Shown here: positions 22,090-32,645 of the stretch, one piece after another | Layout of the letters: the number at the start of each line of letters is the position of its first letter | Numbering within the stretch: position 1 is the stretch's first letter | Source of the DNA: Holacanthus passer | Lineage: Eukaryota > Chordata > Actinopteri > Pomacanthidae | Direction of reading: 5' to 3' | DNA: 64,000 nt | Assembly (NCBI GenBank): GCA_025331565.1 | Contig: JAFREQ010000096.1 | Coordinates: 1,054,001 to 1,118,000, forward strand | Notes under the pieces: model-generated | What the model saw: the letters and a program-made list of their open reading frames with translations, nothing else | Told to the model about the DNA's origin: nothing | Databases searched by the model: none | Program-made: the position numbers and the translations under genes

Positions 22090-22190
22090 CTGCTGGTGGG
22101 CCATAAAAAATACATTTTAAGACGGAAACTGCGGGCTGTGCAAAATCTGACCTCTGGGCCGGACTTTGGACATGTCTGGTTTATATTGAC
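22090..22190 (-). repeat. Possible DNA-transposon relic
   Basis: The minus strand contains ATGTCCAAAGTCCGGCCCAG and further on TATGGCCCACCAGCAGG, phrases that recur in fish hAT-type repeats. Family and boundaries uncertain. Confidence 0.25.
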
Positions 22191-22254
22191 CGAAATGCAA
22201 CTTGTGACATTATTTTGGTGTCATTTTTTCAGTTCCATCCATGCAATTTCAACA

Positions 22255-22309
22255 GGAGACATGGATACCAAGGGTAACAGCAGGCGCCGTTTAAAAGCAA
22301 ACAACTGTT
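22255..22309. repeat. Direct repeat copy 1 flanking the 487-residue gene
   Basis: 55 bases beginning GGAGACATGGATACCA and ending AAACAACTGTT, about 87 percent identical by eye to 24601-24654. Weaker similarity extends on both sides. This copy lies downstream of the minus-strand gene, beside the arhgef7 3' end. Confidence 0.8.
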
Positions 22310-22639
22310 GTCATAAAAAGTCAAATGCTCTAGGAAAACATTTTGAATTGATTCCAGTGGCTGAGAGCAGAAATCAGGACCTCGGATTCCTGCCAACATA
22401 GCGTACTCTTTATCACCTCATTCCTACAGTTGAATTTAATTGTTTTTCAAATACAGTTTGTTCAGCGCTGAGAATCAACTGTCTATTTTGTTAATATATA
22501 ACAACCCATTATCATGATTCCAGTTCTGATAATCTGGGTTTATCTTTTCACCACAACAAAAGCCTGAGTTACACGTCTACAGCTATGCAGCAAATTATAA
22601 GACACAGATTTTAAATCAGAAATGTAATAGTTTTTTAAA

Positions 22640-22797
22640 TTTAATCTTAATTCCTTTATTAGTCTCACAGTGTGGAAATTTCCATACAGGCTGGCCCTCA
22701 TGAGGCACCAACGCGCTCACAGAAGTGAATATACCCTGGCCGGGAATCGAACCCGGGTTGCCGCTGTGACAGCTAACCACTGGACCACCACCAGGGT
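22640..22797 (-). mobile_element. tRNA-Glu-like-headed SINE
   Basis: Minus strand. The head spans 22797-22732, with a perfect 7-bp acceptor stem ACCCTGG/CCAGGGT, A-box-like GTGGTCCAGTGGTTAG and a consensus B box GGTTCGATTCC. The anticodon arm is shortened. A body of about 50 bases leads to the tail TGGAAATTTCC, four bases, TGTGAGACTAATAAAGGA. The head resembles tRNA-Glu more than other tRNAs. Its tail supplies an AATAAA on the minus strand at 22660-22655. Confidence 0.75.
22655..22660 (-). terminator. Candidate poly(A) signal for the 487-residue minus-strand gene
   Basis: AATAAA on the minus strand inside the SINE tail, 313 bases past the stop codon of the ORF at 22973. No better signal was seen between; use by that gene is inferred. 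Confidence 0.35.
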
Positions 22798-22972
22798 GTT
22801 GATGTTTTTTTATCATTATTATTTAAAATGAAGGGGAAACCAAAGCACTTGGAGAAAACCCTAACTTTGTGAGCACTGGTGTACTCCTCACAACAAGGAG
22901 GTCAAGGCCCAGAACTGAACCTTCACCTGATTGCTGCGAGCGTTGGACACTGAGGAAGGAAGTTCATTCACT

Positions 22973-24436
22973 TCATTCAGTGCCACAGTCTTTCGACTTT
23001 AGCCTGCATGAAAACAACCTGAAAAGCCAGCTCCTCTTGTTCTTGGGCCTGTTTTGCGCCTCTTCTTTCTGTTCGCCGTTAAGCTCCTGAAAGGTTTTGG
23101 CACAATCTTGCTCCTTCATCGTGAGGTCTTTTGTTGGTTCTTCACCTTGGACCTCCAGCTGCTCCTCAGGTCTTGTGAGGTCTTTTGTTGGTTCTGCACC
23201 TTGGACCTCCAGCTGTTCCTCAGGTCTGGTCAGGTCTTTTGTTGGTTCTTCACCTTGGACCTCCAGCTGTTCCTCAGGTCTGGTCAGGTCTTTTGATGGT
23301 TCTTCACCTTGGACCTCCAGCTGCTCCTCAGGTCTGGTCAGGTCTTTTGATGGTTCTTCACCTTGGACCTCCAGCTGTTCCTCAGGTCTGGTCAGGTCTT
23401 TTGATGGTTCTTCACCTTGGACCTCCAGCTGTTCCTCAGGTCTGGTCAGGTCTTTTGATGGTTCTTCACCTTGGACCTCCAGCTGTTCCTCAGGTCTGGT
23501 CAGGTCTTTTGATGGTTCTTCACCTTGGACCTCCAGCTGTTCCTCAGGTCTGGTCAGGTCTTTTGATGGTTCTTCACCTTGGACCTCCAGCTGCTCCTCA
23601 GGTCTGGTCAGGTCTTTTGATGGTTCTTCACCTTGGACCTCCAGCTGTTCCTCAGGTCTGGTCAGGTCTTTTGATGGTTCTGCACCTTGGACCTCCAGCT
23701 GCTCCTCAGACAACTTCTCAGCATTGTGAGGCTTGGCAGTCTCCGCTGTCTGGTTCTTCTCCAGAGCTTTGGAGACCTCACAAACCTCATTTACTGTGTT
23801 GTCCAAGATCTTTCGGAGTTGGCTTGTCGGAATGTTAATCACGTACTCCTCCTCGAGTGATGCAACACCTCCGACACCTTTCTCACTTTCCGTCCTTTGC
23901 AGCTTCTCACTCTCTGTGTTGCAAGGTGCAACTTTGCTGGCCTCCGGTGTTCTCAATGGGGGCATAGATTTCATCTGGGCCTGCTTACTCTGACTCTTCA
24001 TCAGCTGGCGTTTGAAGTCCTTAGCCATCTTCTGTTGGGCACGAAGCTTTGCAGCAAGCTGGCACTCCCTGACTTGAGCCTCGTGCAACTTCAGTTTGAG
24101 ACTTGATATTTGATCCTGATATGAGATGGAGGACTCCGTTACCCTTTTACCCTCCAGCCGACAAAGAACTCCTCGCAGGGTCTCAATGTCAGTTTTAATG
24201 CCAGCTCTTTCGTGTGACTTACACTCAATGAGCCTCGTCTTGGTGAACTGTAGTTTCTGATTGACGTCTTTTACCCACGTTTGAACGTAGGAATTCAAGC
24301 GATACTCCAGTGGTGCTGGCCGTTGGGCAGCCTTTGCCCGCCTTTTAGCTAGCATCTTCTGTATGGCGTGCATGCTCACTGACCGTGGTTTTTCAGGAAA
24401 CAACTCTTTTGTTTTTTGTGTTGACTGAGAATCCAT
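22973..24436 (-). CDS. Unrecognised intronless 487-residue protein with eleven 18-residue tandem repeats
   Basis: I do not recognise this protein. It is an uninterrupted ORF (488 codons with TGA) that starts MDSQSTQKTKELFPEKPRSV. Residues about 20-165 are basic and predicted helical, coiled-coil-like (LKLKLHEAQVRECQLAAKLR). Residues about 195-235 include EEEYVINIPTSQLRKILDNT. Residues 244-441 are eleven copies of EEQLEVQGEEPSKDLTRP (A/E and S/T variants), an acidic array. The C-terminus is basic with NKRSWLFRLFSCRL, possibly membrane-binding or lipid-modified (inference). No splice joins were needed. It lies tail-to-tail with arhgef7, between that gene and the desert. No frame interruptions and a purpose-like domain layout argue for a real gene; lack of introns is compatible with a retrogene or a lineage-specific gene. 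It does not look like TEX29, the human neighbour. Expression is not shown by sequence. Confidence 0.7.
   Translation of the reverse strand: MDSQSTQKTKELFPEKPRSVSMHAIQKMLAKRRAKAAQRPAPLEYRLNSYVQTWVKDVNQKLQFTKTRLIECKSHERAGIKTDIETLRGVLCRLEGKRVTESSISYQDQISSLKLKLHEAQVRECQLAAKLRAQQKMAKDFKRQLMKSQSKQAQMKSMPPLRTPEASKVAPCNTESEKLQRTESEKGVGGVASLEEEYVINIPTSQLRKILDNTVNEVCEVSKALEKNQTAETAKPHNAEKLSEEQLEVQGAEPSKDLTRPEEQLEVQGEEPSKDLTRPEEQLEVQGEEPSKDLTRPEEQLEVQGEEPSKDLTRPEEQLEVQGEEPSKDLTRPEEQLEVQGEEPSKDLTRPEEQLEVQGEEPSKDLTRPEEQLEVQGEEPSKDLTRPEEQLEVQGEEPTKDLTRPEEQLEVQGAEPTKDLTRPEEQLEVQGEEPTKDLTMKEQDCAKTFQELNGEQKEEAQNRPKNKRSWLFRLFSCRLKSKDCGTE
23114..23707 (-). repeat. 54-bp coding minisatellite, 11 units
   Basis: Eleven in-frame 54-base units encode EEQLEVQGEEPSKDLTRP. 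Units differ at only a few bases (mainly GCA/GAA at residue 9 and TCA/ACA at residue 12), indicating very recent expansion or ongoing homogenisation. Outer units carry most variants. Confidence 0.95.
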
Positions 24437-24489
24437 GATGAGCAGACACTGCGTTCGGAACGAAAATGTCAGTCTCTACTGATCTTGGA

Positions 24490-24555
24490 GCATATTTATC
24501 ACATCTTTTTCTTTGATTTCAAACATCAAAGCACTGCTCTTTATGACATCATCAA
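24490..24555 (-). promoter_or_regulatory. Candidate promoter of the 487-residue gene
   Basis: On the minus strand, TGATGTCAT (24551-24543, one base from a CRE) is followed by GATAAATATG at about 24500, a weak TATA-like element some 60 bases before the ATG at 24436. Spacing is plausible, but the motifs are short. Confidence 0.3.
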
Positions 24556-24600
24556 AGGAATATGCCTTTCAGTGTTCCATTCTTAGCTCTATCCATACAA

Positions 24601-24654
24601 GGAGATATGGATACCACGGTAACAGCAGGTGCTGTTTAAAAGTAAACAACTGTT
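24601..24654. repeat. Direct repeat copy 2 flanking the 487-residue gene
   Basis: Second copy (GGAGATATGGATACCA .. AAACAACTGTT), same orientation, 2346 bases from copy 1, upstream of the minus-strand gene start. Similarity probably begins near 24541, overlapping the CRE-like motif. Confidence 0.8.
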
Positions 24655-24699
24655 TACTTACAGGAGGCAGGAAAGTTGGTTCCCTTGCTGAGGAGTTGG

Positions 24700-26190
24700 A
24701 GGTGTGCTGCTCAGTGTGGCTGCTCCTGATTGGTCCATTATCCCCTTGAAAAGTATAGAAATGATCTGCTGACAAAAAAAGCTCTGTTTTTGAATTTACA
24801 AAATGATGACCTAACTTAGTAAACTTAGATACTGTGCAGGTATGTGCACACAAATCTGTTTTCAGTTTCAGGACTTTTCTTTAATTTTTGATTTATTGTA
24901 TTAACTATTGGACAGTTTGACCTCTTTGGGCCTCAGCTATTAAAACAATATTAACACATTTTTACAGTGTACTTCATAACTATATAAAAAAGCCGACAGC
25001 AGTGCATTTGAGATTAACCTGGAGAGAAATCTAATATACTTCCTAAATTACCTTCTGAGCCAGCATTTATGGAAAAAAGAAGACTATGTATTTAATCATA
25101 AATCTGAGGATTTAGTCACTAAACCTTCAGATTCATCATTGACATCAAATAGAGAGAACGCCTGTGCTTTTTCATGCAAGGGCATGATGGAAATGTCGTT
25201 CAGAAATTGTAGTTTCCACTGTCCAAATATACAGGAAGCTCCACAGATAAAATATACAGTGGTGGAAGAAGTTTTCAGATCTTAAAGTTATAGATCATAA
25301 AGTTTTAGATCTGTAAATTTTCGTAGTGTGATCTGTACCTGTATCTAAGGTTTGTTGTAGTACTGTATATATTTAATTGTGAAGAAAAAAATAAGAAATA
25401 CATGTAAGTCTATCATAAGGTGCATAATTTCTTTTTTGTTATATATCTAATAATATGTTGCTGTTTGTTGTATAACACCACAATGTAATGGTACTCCAAA
25501 TCACAATTTCTTAACTTGTTGGTAAAAGTACTTTTTAGTTTAAGTTTTTCTATAATAATCTCTGAACCACTCCACAGCTAAAGTGAATGTTCAGCTTCAC
25601 AGATAAACAAACCGGCCCCAGTCTGACCCCTGTGGTTTAAATGAGCCAGAACCACCACTGAGTTCATTTGTCTCCCATTCAGTTTAGCTTGTAGAGAAGA
25701 TGCACCATGTGACTTTGCAAAAACTTCAGGTGTGACCTAATCAAATCTCCACTGATCACAGGAGCTCGCTGGATCACTGTGAGAGACTGACACCAGCTGT
25801 AAAAATTCAACATGGACGTATGGTAGCATCGTTTACAACGGAAACATTAAACTGCTTTAAAAAAAAAAAAAAAACTGAGTTCGAGAAGGTTTGAGCAGCT
25901 GCTGGACAAAGCAATATGTTGCCATGCAAAACCAGACTTCACTGGGTCAACTCTATTTCTGAGTGTTTTACCTGCTTTACAGCCGCGCATAAAGTGGATG
26001 TTTCATTTTGAGAATGATTACCAATGTTGGAGGAGAGACACCTACTGTAATCATGTATTTATTGTAAAGCCTCTATAAAGAAGTTTTTGTTGAATCTGAT
26101 GACCGCACATACATTTGTTTCACGATGCATTACTGCCAGCTTGACGGCTTCCAAGTTAGATGTCTGTTATCAATGCAGTCAATAATATCA
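24700..26190. other. AT-rich intergenic DNA
   Basis: No gene, RNA or clear element seen. There is one A14 run at 25861 and several short stop-rich frames. Confidence 0.5.
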
Positions 26191-26560
26191 CAATGCCGAA
26201 TTGCCAACAGGTTTTTGGCAGGACACCAGTGAAAAGCATTATTCCCCTAACAACAGAGGAGAAAGGAGTCTTTGTGGAGTTGTCCTTACTAAATTGACAA
26301 GGCCTTTTACAGCCTTTGATACAGGGCTGGCTGCCTCACACAATGAAAGGCATATAAATTTGCAGATGTCGTCTGGAAAGCTCAAATGTCAACGCTTTTC
26401 ACAACAGCACCGGGGCCCTGCAAGAGGAATAATTGATTAGTTCACCTTTTGTCTCGAGCCAAATATTCATCCAGGAGGACAAAAACAGGAGGCAAAGCGA
26501 AAGATGAAAGAGCATCCACTACAGTCAGCGTGTGATGTTCATCTTTTTTTCTTCCAAGAA
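26190..26560. promoter_or_regulatory. Candidate conserved non-coding element
   Basis: GC-balanced block in AT-rich surroundings with ACAATGAAAGG, CCTTTGATAC, GGAATAATTGATTAG and ACAAAAACAGG (SOX-, TCF- and homeodomain-type words). No coding frame of quality. Conservation is inferred from texture only. Confidence 0.3.
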
Positions 26561-26819
26561 AAAATGGTGGGGGTTTTTTTAACCCATATTTTACGCACAG
26601 GCAGTCGATCATGGGTGCATGTAAAACTTTTCTTAAATTGCATGCAAATAACTCAAAATCACAACGTCCCTTCAAACTTGTGACACATGTTCAGCAATCG
26701 CTCAGCATAAGTGCAATGTCGTGTGATAATTATATACCCCATGTATTTTTCACACGCTATTACATAATTAACCACTTTAACAAAATCCCATCATGCCTGT
26801 TTCAACCTTGATCCTAAGC

Positions 26820-26965
26820 CTCCTTAGTGAGAGGTCAAAGTCAGCATGAGGGTGAAATAGCGTTTAAAAAGAGACTGAACAGTGGCCCCTGTGGCCGCAA
26901 GTGGCAATTACAGGATGATACTGGATACATTATCTGGATAATGAAAAGGATTACAGGGGTGTTTG
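26820..26965. promoter_or_regulatory. Candidate conserved non-coding element
   Basis: Contains GGCAATTACAGGATGATA and CATTATCTGGATAATG, then GGATTACAGG; paired homeodomain and OTX-type (GGATTA) words. No coding capacity. Confidence 0.3.
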
Positions 26966-27212
26966 CATTGACTTGTGCCATTGATATGTGTCTATGTTAT
27001 CTGTTTACAGTACCACGCTTATAGTTATAAATCATTATTAAGATAAACTTGGCCTTGAGAGGTTTCGGGAAAAAACACCAGAGTTAAGTTGAAGGATGCT
27101 GAATTTTTGACATAACAGCAAGTGCAAAGCAAAGTTTGAGTGTGTGTTGAAGCAATAATTATTCCTGCAGCAGCATCTCTACGCACACCTAGAGGCCTGT
27201 AAAATATTGAAT

Positions 27213-27216
<4 letters not shown>

Positions 27217-27250
<34 letters not shown>

Positions 27251-27357
27251 CGATCGACAGCCCCATTGTAGATGAAATGACAGTGAGTCACCGGGGTTGT
27301 ATTGTTTTTGGCCATGGAACCAACAGGTGTCTCTGTTTTGTGAAAGCTACTCCCACA

Positions 27358-27386
<29 letters not shown>
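27217..27386. repeat. Two (CA)n microsatellites
   Basis: CA runs at 27217-27251 and 27356-27386 separated by about 105 bases of unique sequence. Confidence 0.9.
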
Positions 27387-27390
<4 letters not shown>

Positions 27391-27499
27391 TCCGAACTCC
27401 TCTGGAGCTGTACAGTACCTTTCTGTCTCCTCACTGTGTTCAATAGCGAGTGATAATTCAGATTTGACTTGTATTGTTGCATTGTGTCTCCCTCTTCTT

Positions 27500-27965
27500 T
27501 CTCTCTCTCTTTCCCTTCAAAGCCTTGCCATTAATTTCCAGCCTCTGCAATTTTCCTCTCCAATAGCAGAAAGGAGTGAAAGAAAAGGGGGAAGAAAGAT
27601 GACAAAGACAACACAGGACTCCTCTCTTCCCCCGGCCCTGTTATTGTACAAAATAGCCAAGCAATAATTTTTTGTCATTGGTTTACTCCTAAAAGCCCAT
27701 TTGACGTCGCTCCTGAAAAGAAAGCAATAAAGAAACCTTTTCAGTGGCGCTGAATGAGCGAGCGAAGGAGGAATGAATCCCTTTGGGACGTTGCGACCGG
27801 AGAGGCCTTTTTTATTGTCTTTGCTCTGGTAATCAAATGGAGCTGAAATGAAAATGGAGTTTTCTATGAAAATAGGGGCCTTTGTTGCCTTTGGAAGGCT
27901 AGTAATTCATAAACAATAAGCCGGCTCCTTTTGTTTGGGTTATAATATATTCCTGCTGCTCTGAA
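27500..27965. promoter_or_regulatory. Candidate enhancer, SOX-motif-rich non-coding block
   Basis: About 460 bases with repeated SOX-type words: TTATTGTCTTTG, CCTTTGTTGCC (27879-27889), AAACAATAAG (27911-27920), CCTTTTGTTTGGG. Homeodomain words include GCCATTAATTTCC and AGTAATTCAT. One of the clearest enhancer-like blocks in the desert. Basis is motif content; alignment needed. Confidence 0.4.
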
Positions 27966-28058
27966 AGAGGTCTCTCTCCGTGCACACACACACACATGCA
28001 CACACACACACATTGAAGCAGGGTAAAAGCCAAAGCGAGGCAGCAGGGGAAGAGAGAG

Positions 28059-28067
28059 TATAAAAGG
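28059..28067 (+). promoter_or_regulatory. TATA box TATAAAAGG
   Basis: Consensus TATAAAAGG followed by GC-rich sequence. A transcription start would be expected near 28090, within TTTCCACTCATCC. Confidence 0.45.
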
Positions 28068-28089
28068 AGGCTGAGAGGCAGGCTTTCCA

Positions 28090-28874
28090 CTCATCCTCCT
28101 GGCTGAGAGACAGCAGGATGCTCGACTCCTCAACTCTCCATCCTTCACCTCTCTTTCCCTCCATCAACCTCTTCCTCTCACACATCTCATGTCTGTTGAT
28201 GTTCAGAAAAAAGTCAGACTTTGATGGGGGGTTGTCGTGGCCAGCCAACAGGTGTGGATGGATCACTTCTCTCAGCAAAGTGTCTCAGGCTGCACCTGTC
28301 ATTCCGAGAAAAGGATTTCGCCTTCAGTCTGGTGATTGTGGATTCTGCAAGATGATCAAAGCATCTCTGATTCATCGTTTTTCCTCACGCCATTTTTGCT
28401 TTTTATTGAGTTTGCCACTAAATATCGGAGGATGACGAGGAGAAGAAGACACAGTGGAGGACAAGGGATGCAGGTGGTGAGGTGACAGCAAACCTGCAGC
28501 ATCAGCAGCATGATGGGACGACACCAAAGTCCCAATGAGCAAAAACAAGACTCTTTGCTAGAAATATCACAGAAAATTATGGACATCTAACTTCAGTCAA
28601 TTACATACTTGCATACTAACCCAGACAACAATACAGGTATTTTGCATATAATGGGATGACAGCTGATATTACTGGAGTGGACTGTGTCATCTGGAAATCA
28701 ACCTGGCGGATATGCAGACACAGCCTTCCTCAGTAAAAGAAGCTCAAGAAGGAAGATACTGAAACACCTGTGTTGTCACACTTTGCACCTGCTGGGCCAA
28801 ACTTCATCAACTGTGCATGTCATGAGACATATGGATATTTACATCAACATGGATTCGGACTGAGGCAACGTGAT
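28090..28874 (+). ncRNA. Candidate first exon of an unannotated transcript
   Basis: Begins about 30 bases after the TATA box and ends at a consensus donor GAT|GTAAGT (28875). The only frame of note inside is 105 codons (28118-28435, MLDSSTLHPSPLFPS..), without recognisable domains. The transcript is therefore more likely a lncRNA or the 5' UTR of a gene further right. Downstream exons were not identified. Confidence 0.3.
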
Positions 28875-28879
28875 GTAAG

Positions 28880-31800
28880 TGTTGCATTTTGCTCACTTCA
28901 TACTGTATACCTACTTTGTACAGGATTACATCTCACTATTGCTTCACTCTAGTAAAAGAGAAATAAAAGAGATATTTAAGGTGGTCACAAAAAATAGAAA
29001 TGCTGATATTTCTGATATTATCTTATTTTAACCATTGCCATACCAAGAAAGAAAAAAAGAACTGTTGTTAGAGTCGGACCATCATGCAACACTAATAATC
29101 TCTATATATAATATAATAATGTAATCTGATGTATGATAAAAGCCACTATCAGCCCCTGATATAGGTTACTGGTGTGAACCATGAAACAGCTGATGTTCAA
29201 GTCCACGTGAATGTTAACAGAGGAGTAAAGGAGTTGGCTAAGAAACATCCAGAACAACGAGAATAGTTTCATAATCCTTGAATTCAGACCATAAAGTTAA
29301 GATTCTCTGGGTCCAGCTCGGGAAGATATTCGGCTTTTAACATTAGATGACTTCACAACAACCCTGTCTCCTAGAAATTCTCTTTATATACTATTTAATG
29401 TTTTTTTGCCACATATGTTTTGGAGGAAATTTACTGTTCATGTGCAGCTCTTTCCCAGTCCAGACAGTGTCAGAAGTCATATGGAGTTGGTCATGGTGGA
29501 TGGTGGGTGAACAAAAATGACTTTGACACTGAGGATTTTGTCCTGATCCCACATGTACCGTAATCTTTCTATAATCTTCACCAAGTGTGGTGAGTTGCCT
29601 GATCATGAAAAAACATTAATCATACTTTAGTTGCCAGTGTTCCCACCATTTCTTTTGCAACTCATTGCTGTTGCAAATAGAAAGGTAAATCCAATTAGAG
29701 GGGGTCGCATCAAGTAAATTTAACACCTAATACACATTGTGAAAGAAATACAGGCAGGTAAATGTGGGAGGTGCAGTGCCCCTATCAGTGGATCTACAGT
29801 ACGTGCAGCTATTTGCCTCCTCACTCTCTAGTCATGTGACATATGGTGCTCTGTGGCTTCGTCTTTCAATGACTTTGCATGAGGCAGTAGGAGCCCTCTA
29901 AATACAGAAGTGACGGCACAGAAAGTGCCTCTGCTGTCTCCACCTCCAGCATTTGCCCGCTGAGCGTCTGACCAGTAACACAACTGACTGTCTAAGTGGT
30001 GCACATACTCAGAACTTTTGTCTCTCTTCACAGGTGGTATGCATATGATGATGTTTGACCCTAAACTGTTTCACCGCTGTTCTTAAGTTTAGATGGTGCA
30101 GTCTTTATTATTGCTATCTTCACCTTTTTTCTTGTTCATATAAGCAGCAAGGTGAACAGGCGATGAACTCTTCTAACACAAATAAGCCACATGAATCCCC
30201 ATGATTGTCTACATGAGAAGCAGAGCACCAACAAATGAAATGTGCCAAAATATCCTGTGCAGACTAGACCAGCTATATTCCAGTTTTTCAATCTCTGTCT
30301 GTGTGCTTCAGGAACTTTAATCCTCTGCCACGTGCTCAGGAAAAATGTGTCATCTCATTAACATTTGACAAAAGTTTGCAGCAACATCAAAACCAGTACA
30401 AACCCCAGGAGCATAACAAAGAAGGGACCATTGAAGTGAGCAAGTTATTGTGGATAACTCAACATAAGCAGAGTGTCATGTGTTAAGACAGCTATCAATA
30501 ATGAAATGTGTGTGTTGGGTGCTCAGAAACTGTGGGTGCTAACCTAAACTACCCATTACACGAACTAACTAAACCCAATCAAAACACCCAACTTGAGCGA
30601 CTGAAAAGTCACTTAAAGGACGAAAAGAGAGAGGGCGCCATCTTGGAAGCACCCGCCCTGTTTGCTCCAATCAGGTGAGGCCAATCCTCAGTGAGTGGGA
30701 GGAGTCAAGCAATCAGGAAGCAGAGTGAGGCCAAGATAAACATTTTCAAATGGCCCTGACAACATCTTTTAAACATATCTGTCGTTCATTACTTGGAAAA
30801 ATGGACTATTAATTGAGGCAACAGCAACGTCTTATCTTCAAACTTACATGTCCCAGGTCGTGGCTTCATGGTTTCTGCATGTACAGTGTCACCAGTCACT
30901 GGGACATGTTTGTCTCTGGTACAATGAGAAGAGGAAAAGAGAGAGAAGAGGAGAGACAGAAGAAGAAGAAAAAGAGAGAGAGAAGAGGATGGTTTGGTGA
31001 GTTGAATCACGTTTCTCTGCTGTTTGAATGTGTGTTTTATGATGAAGCTGCTGTTTCTGTGAAGGGAGTTTGGTGGCTTTGATGTTCTGTGGCTGAACCA
31101 AAAGGGTCTTACTCTTCATGAAAAAGTTTTTTTTTGTCTGTCTATAATGTTGTCAGACACTAAGAATAAGAGTCTGAGCCTGTCTATGGCAAAAACAGGC
31201 ACTTTTACTGGACGTACATTGCTGGTGCTGCCTGCTTGTGTAGTCATGTGCTGGGTTTGTTGCTTTCTGGACACAAAGCTGTCACAGCCTCAGGTTGAAG
31301 ACCAGCTCATTTTCTTCCCTGTTGTTTCATCCTTACAGCCTTGTGTTGAAAGTCTGCTTGTAGATTTGCTGTTTTTTTTTTATAGCTTTGGTACTTTTCA
31401 TATTACCGAATGCATCATTAAGAGAGATTGTATTGTGTTATACATGTGGTATTGAAAAAGTATCAATACATTTGATAATCTTAAAAGATAGAGAATCATT
31501 TTATTAGGCTGTGAAAAGGACCAAATGACCTGCTCGTCACTGATCCTCTGTTGCTGAACTTTGAACTTCTGTTCATTTCAAACACGCCAAAATCTTCATC
31601 AACATCTCCCTTCCTGTGCACCAATGGGCTTTGTTAAGGAAGTCAGATGTGACACTTGTGTCCTGAGAATGTGGTTGTCACAGATATCCTGAAGTTTAAA
31701 TGGCTATTGTGTTACATAATGACAGTGTGACACGCTTCACATAAAGCTTATCTGTTTTTGCTGTGACATTGTTGAAGTGAGTGCTGTTGAATTAACAGAT

Positions 31801-32590
31801 CGTATAATGATGTGTGGTAGTTTTGCTGGCATCAGCTTTTGCATCAAACGACATAGCTTTGGTTGTCAGCGGCAACAGTTTTCAGTCTTCAATTGCTGTT
31901 GATGTGTGTTGATTGTTGAATGAATGGACGTCATCTGTCGTTAAAATGAGTTGTGGTTGTCTGGTTGAAGTTGAAGTTCTGTATGTGGAAGCAACAAACA
32001 TTTGGTTTTCTTAGAGATGCTGCTTGTCACTTCAGATGCAGTTTCAAGTCATCATTTTAAGTCGTGTACTGTACATACTGTCTGCAGTGCTTCTGTCCAG
32101 TTTACTACACATTTATGGTAAATACAATCCTTGATGATCAAACTGACTTGAAAGGATGTGTGTGTTAGTGTTCCTGATAGAGATGAAGGAGAAATGCTGT
32201 AAGTCCTCATAACCACTAGATGGCGGCACAGTCTAACAAACAATCAGCAAAATAACTATAACTTAGTGATATTTGTGCCATCATGGAAGTCATATTTGAT
32301 TTCTCATTTCATTACCACTGCTTTTCACAAGTTATCACACAGAGTAAGATATTCTTTTTACACATCTGATGCTTTTAAATTCAATTCACAAATTGAGTGA
32401 AATGGATTGTTTTCACCTTTATCACCTTTATGACCCTGACCCCTATTTTCTCACAGCCTCTCTACATCTCTGTAGCCCTGCCTTATCATCAGATTGTGGG
32501 TTTTTCTTATCACTCAAAGTACACTGAAAATGTAAAATCAGACCTGTCTCTTAGTCCAAATACAACTATGTATGAACCATTTTCTACAAA
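28880..32590. other. Intergenic DNA without supported genes
   Basis: Short unsupported frames only. Contains a purine-rich run (30927-30990), an AAGATGGCGCC-like YY1 word on the minus strand near 30645, and a CTCF-like site at 32213. Confidence 0.5.
32213..32226 (+). promoter_or_regulatory. CTCF-like core CCACTAGATGGCGG
   Basis: Exact match to the vertebrate CTCF core CCASYAGRKGGCRS. A second, one-mismatch site (CCACTAGAGGGAGC) lies at 32971 in the same orientation. Confidence 0.45.
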
Positions 32591-32645
32591 TTGACAGGTG
32601 AGATGCAAATATGTGTGTGAAGGTTCTCAATCGTCCAGGTCATGT

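Noticed and set aside
23097..23838. Long plus-strand frames (210 and 217 codons) rich in Ser/Trp/Leu repeats
   Set aside because: They are antisense shadows of the 54-base coding repeat; a multiple-of-three repeat without stops keeps all such frames open.
22973..24436. Identity with TEX29, the human neighbour of ARHGEF7
   Set aside because: The ORF is over three times longer, repeat-bearing, and shares no motif that I can recognise with TEX29.
28118..28435. 105-codon frame downstream of the TATA box as a protein gene
   Set aside because: No domain, signal peptide of quality or codon texture; kept only as part of a candidate transcript.
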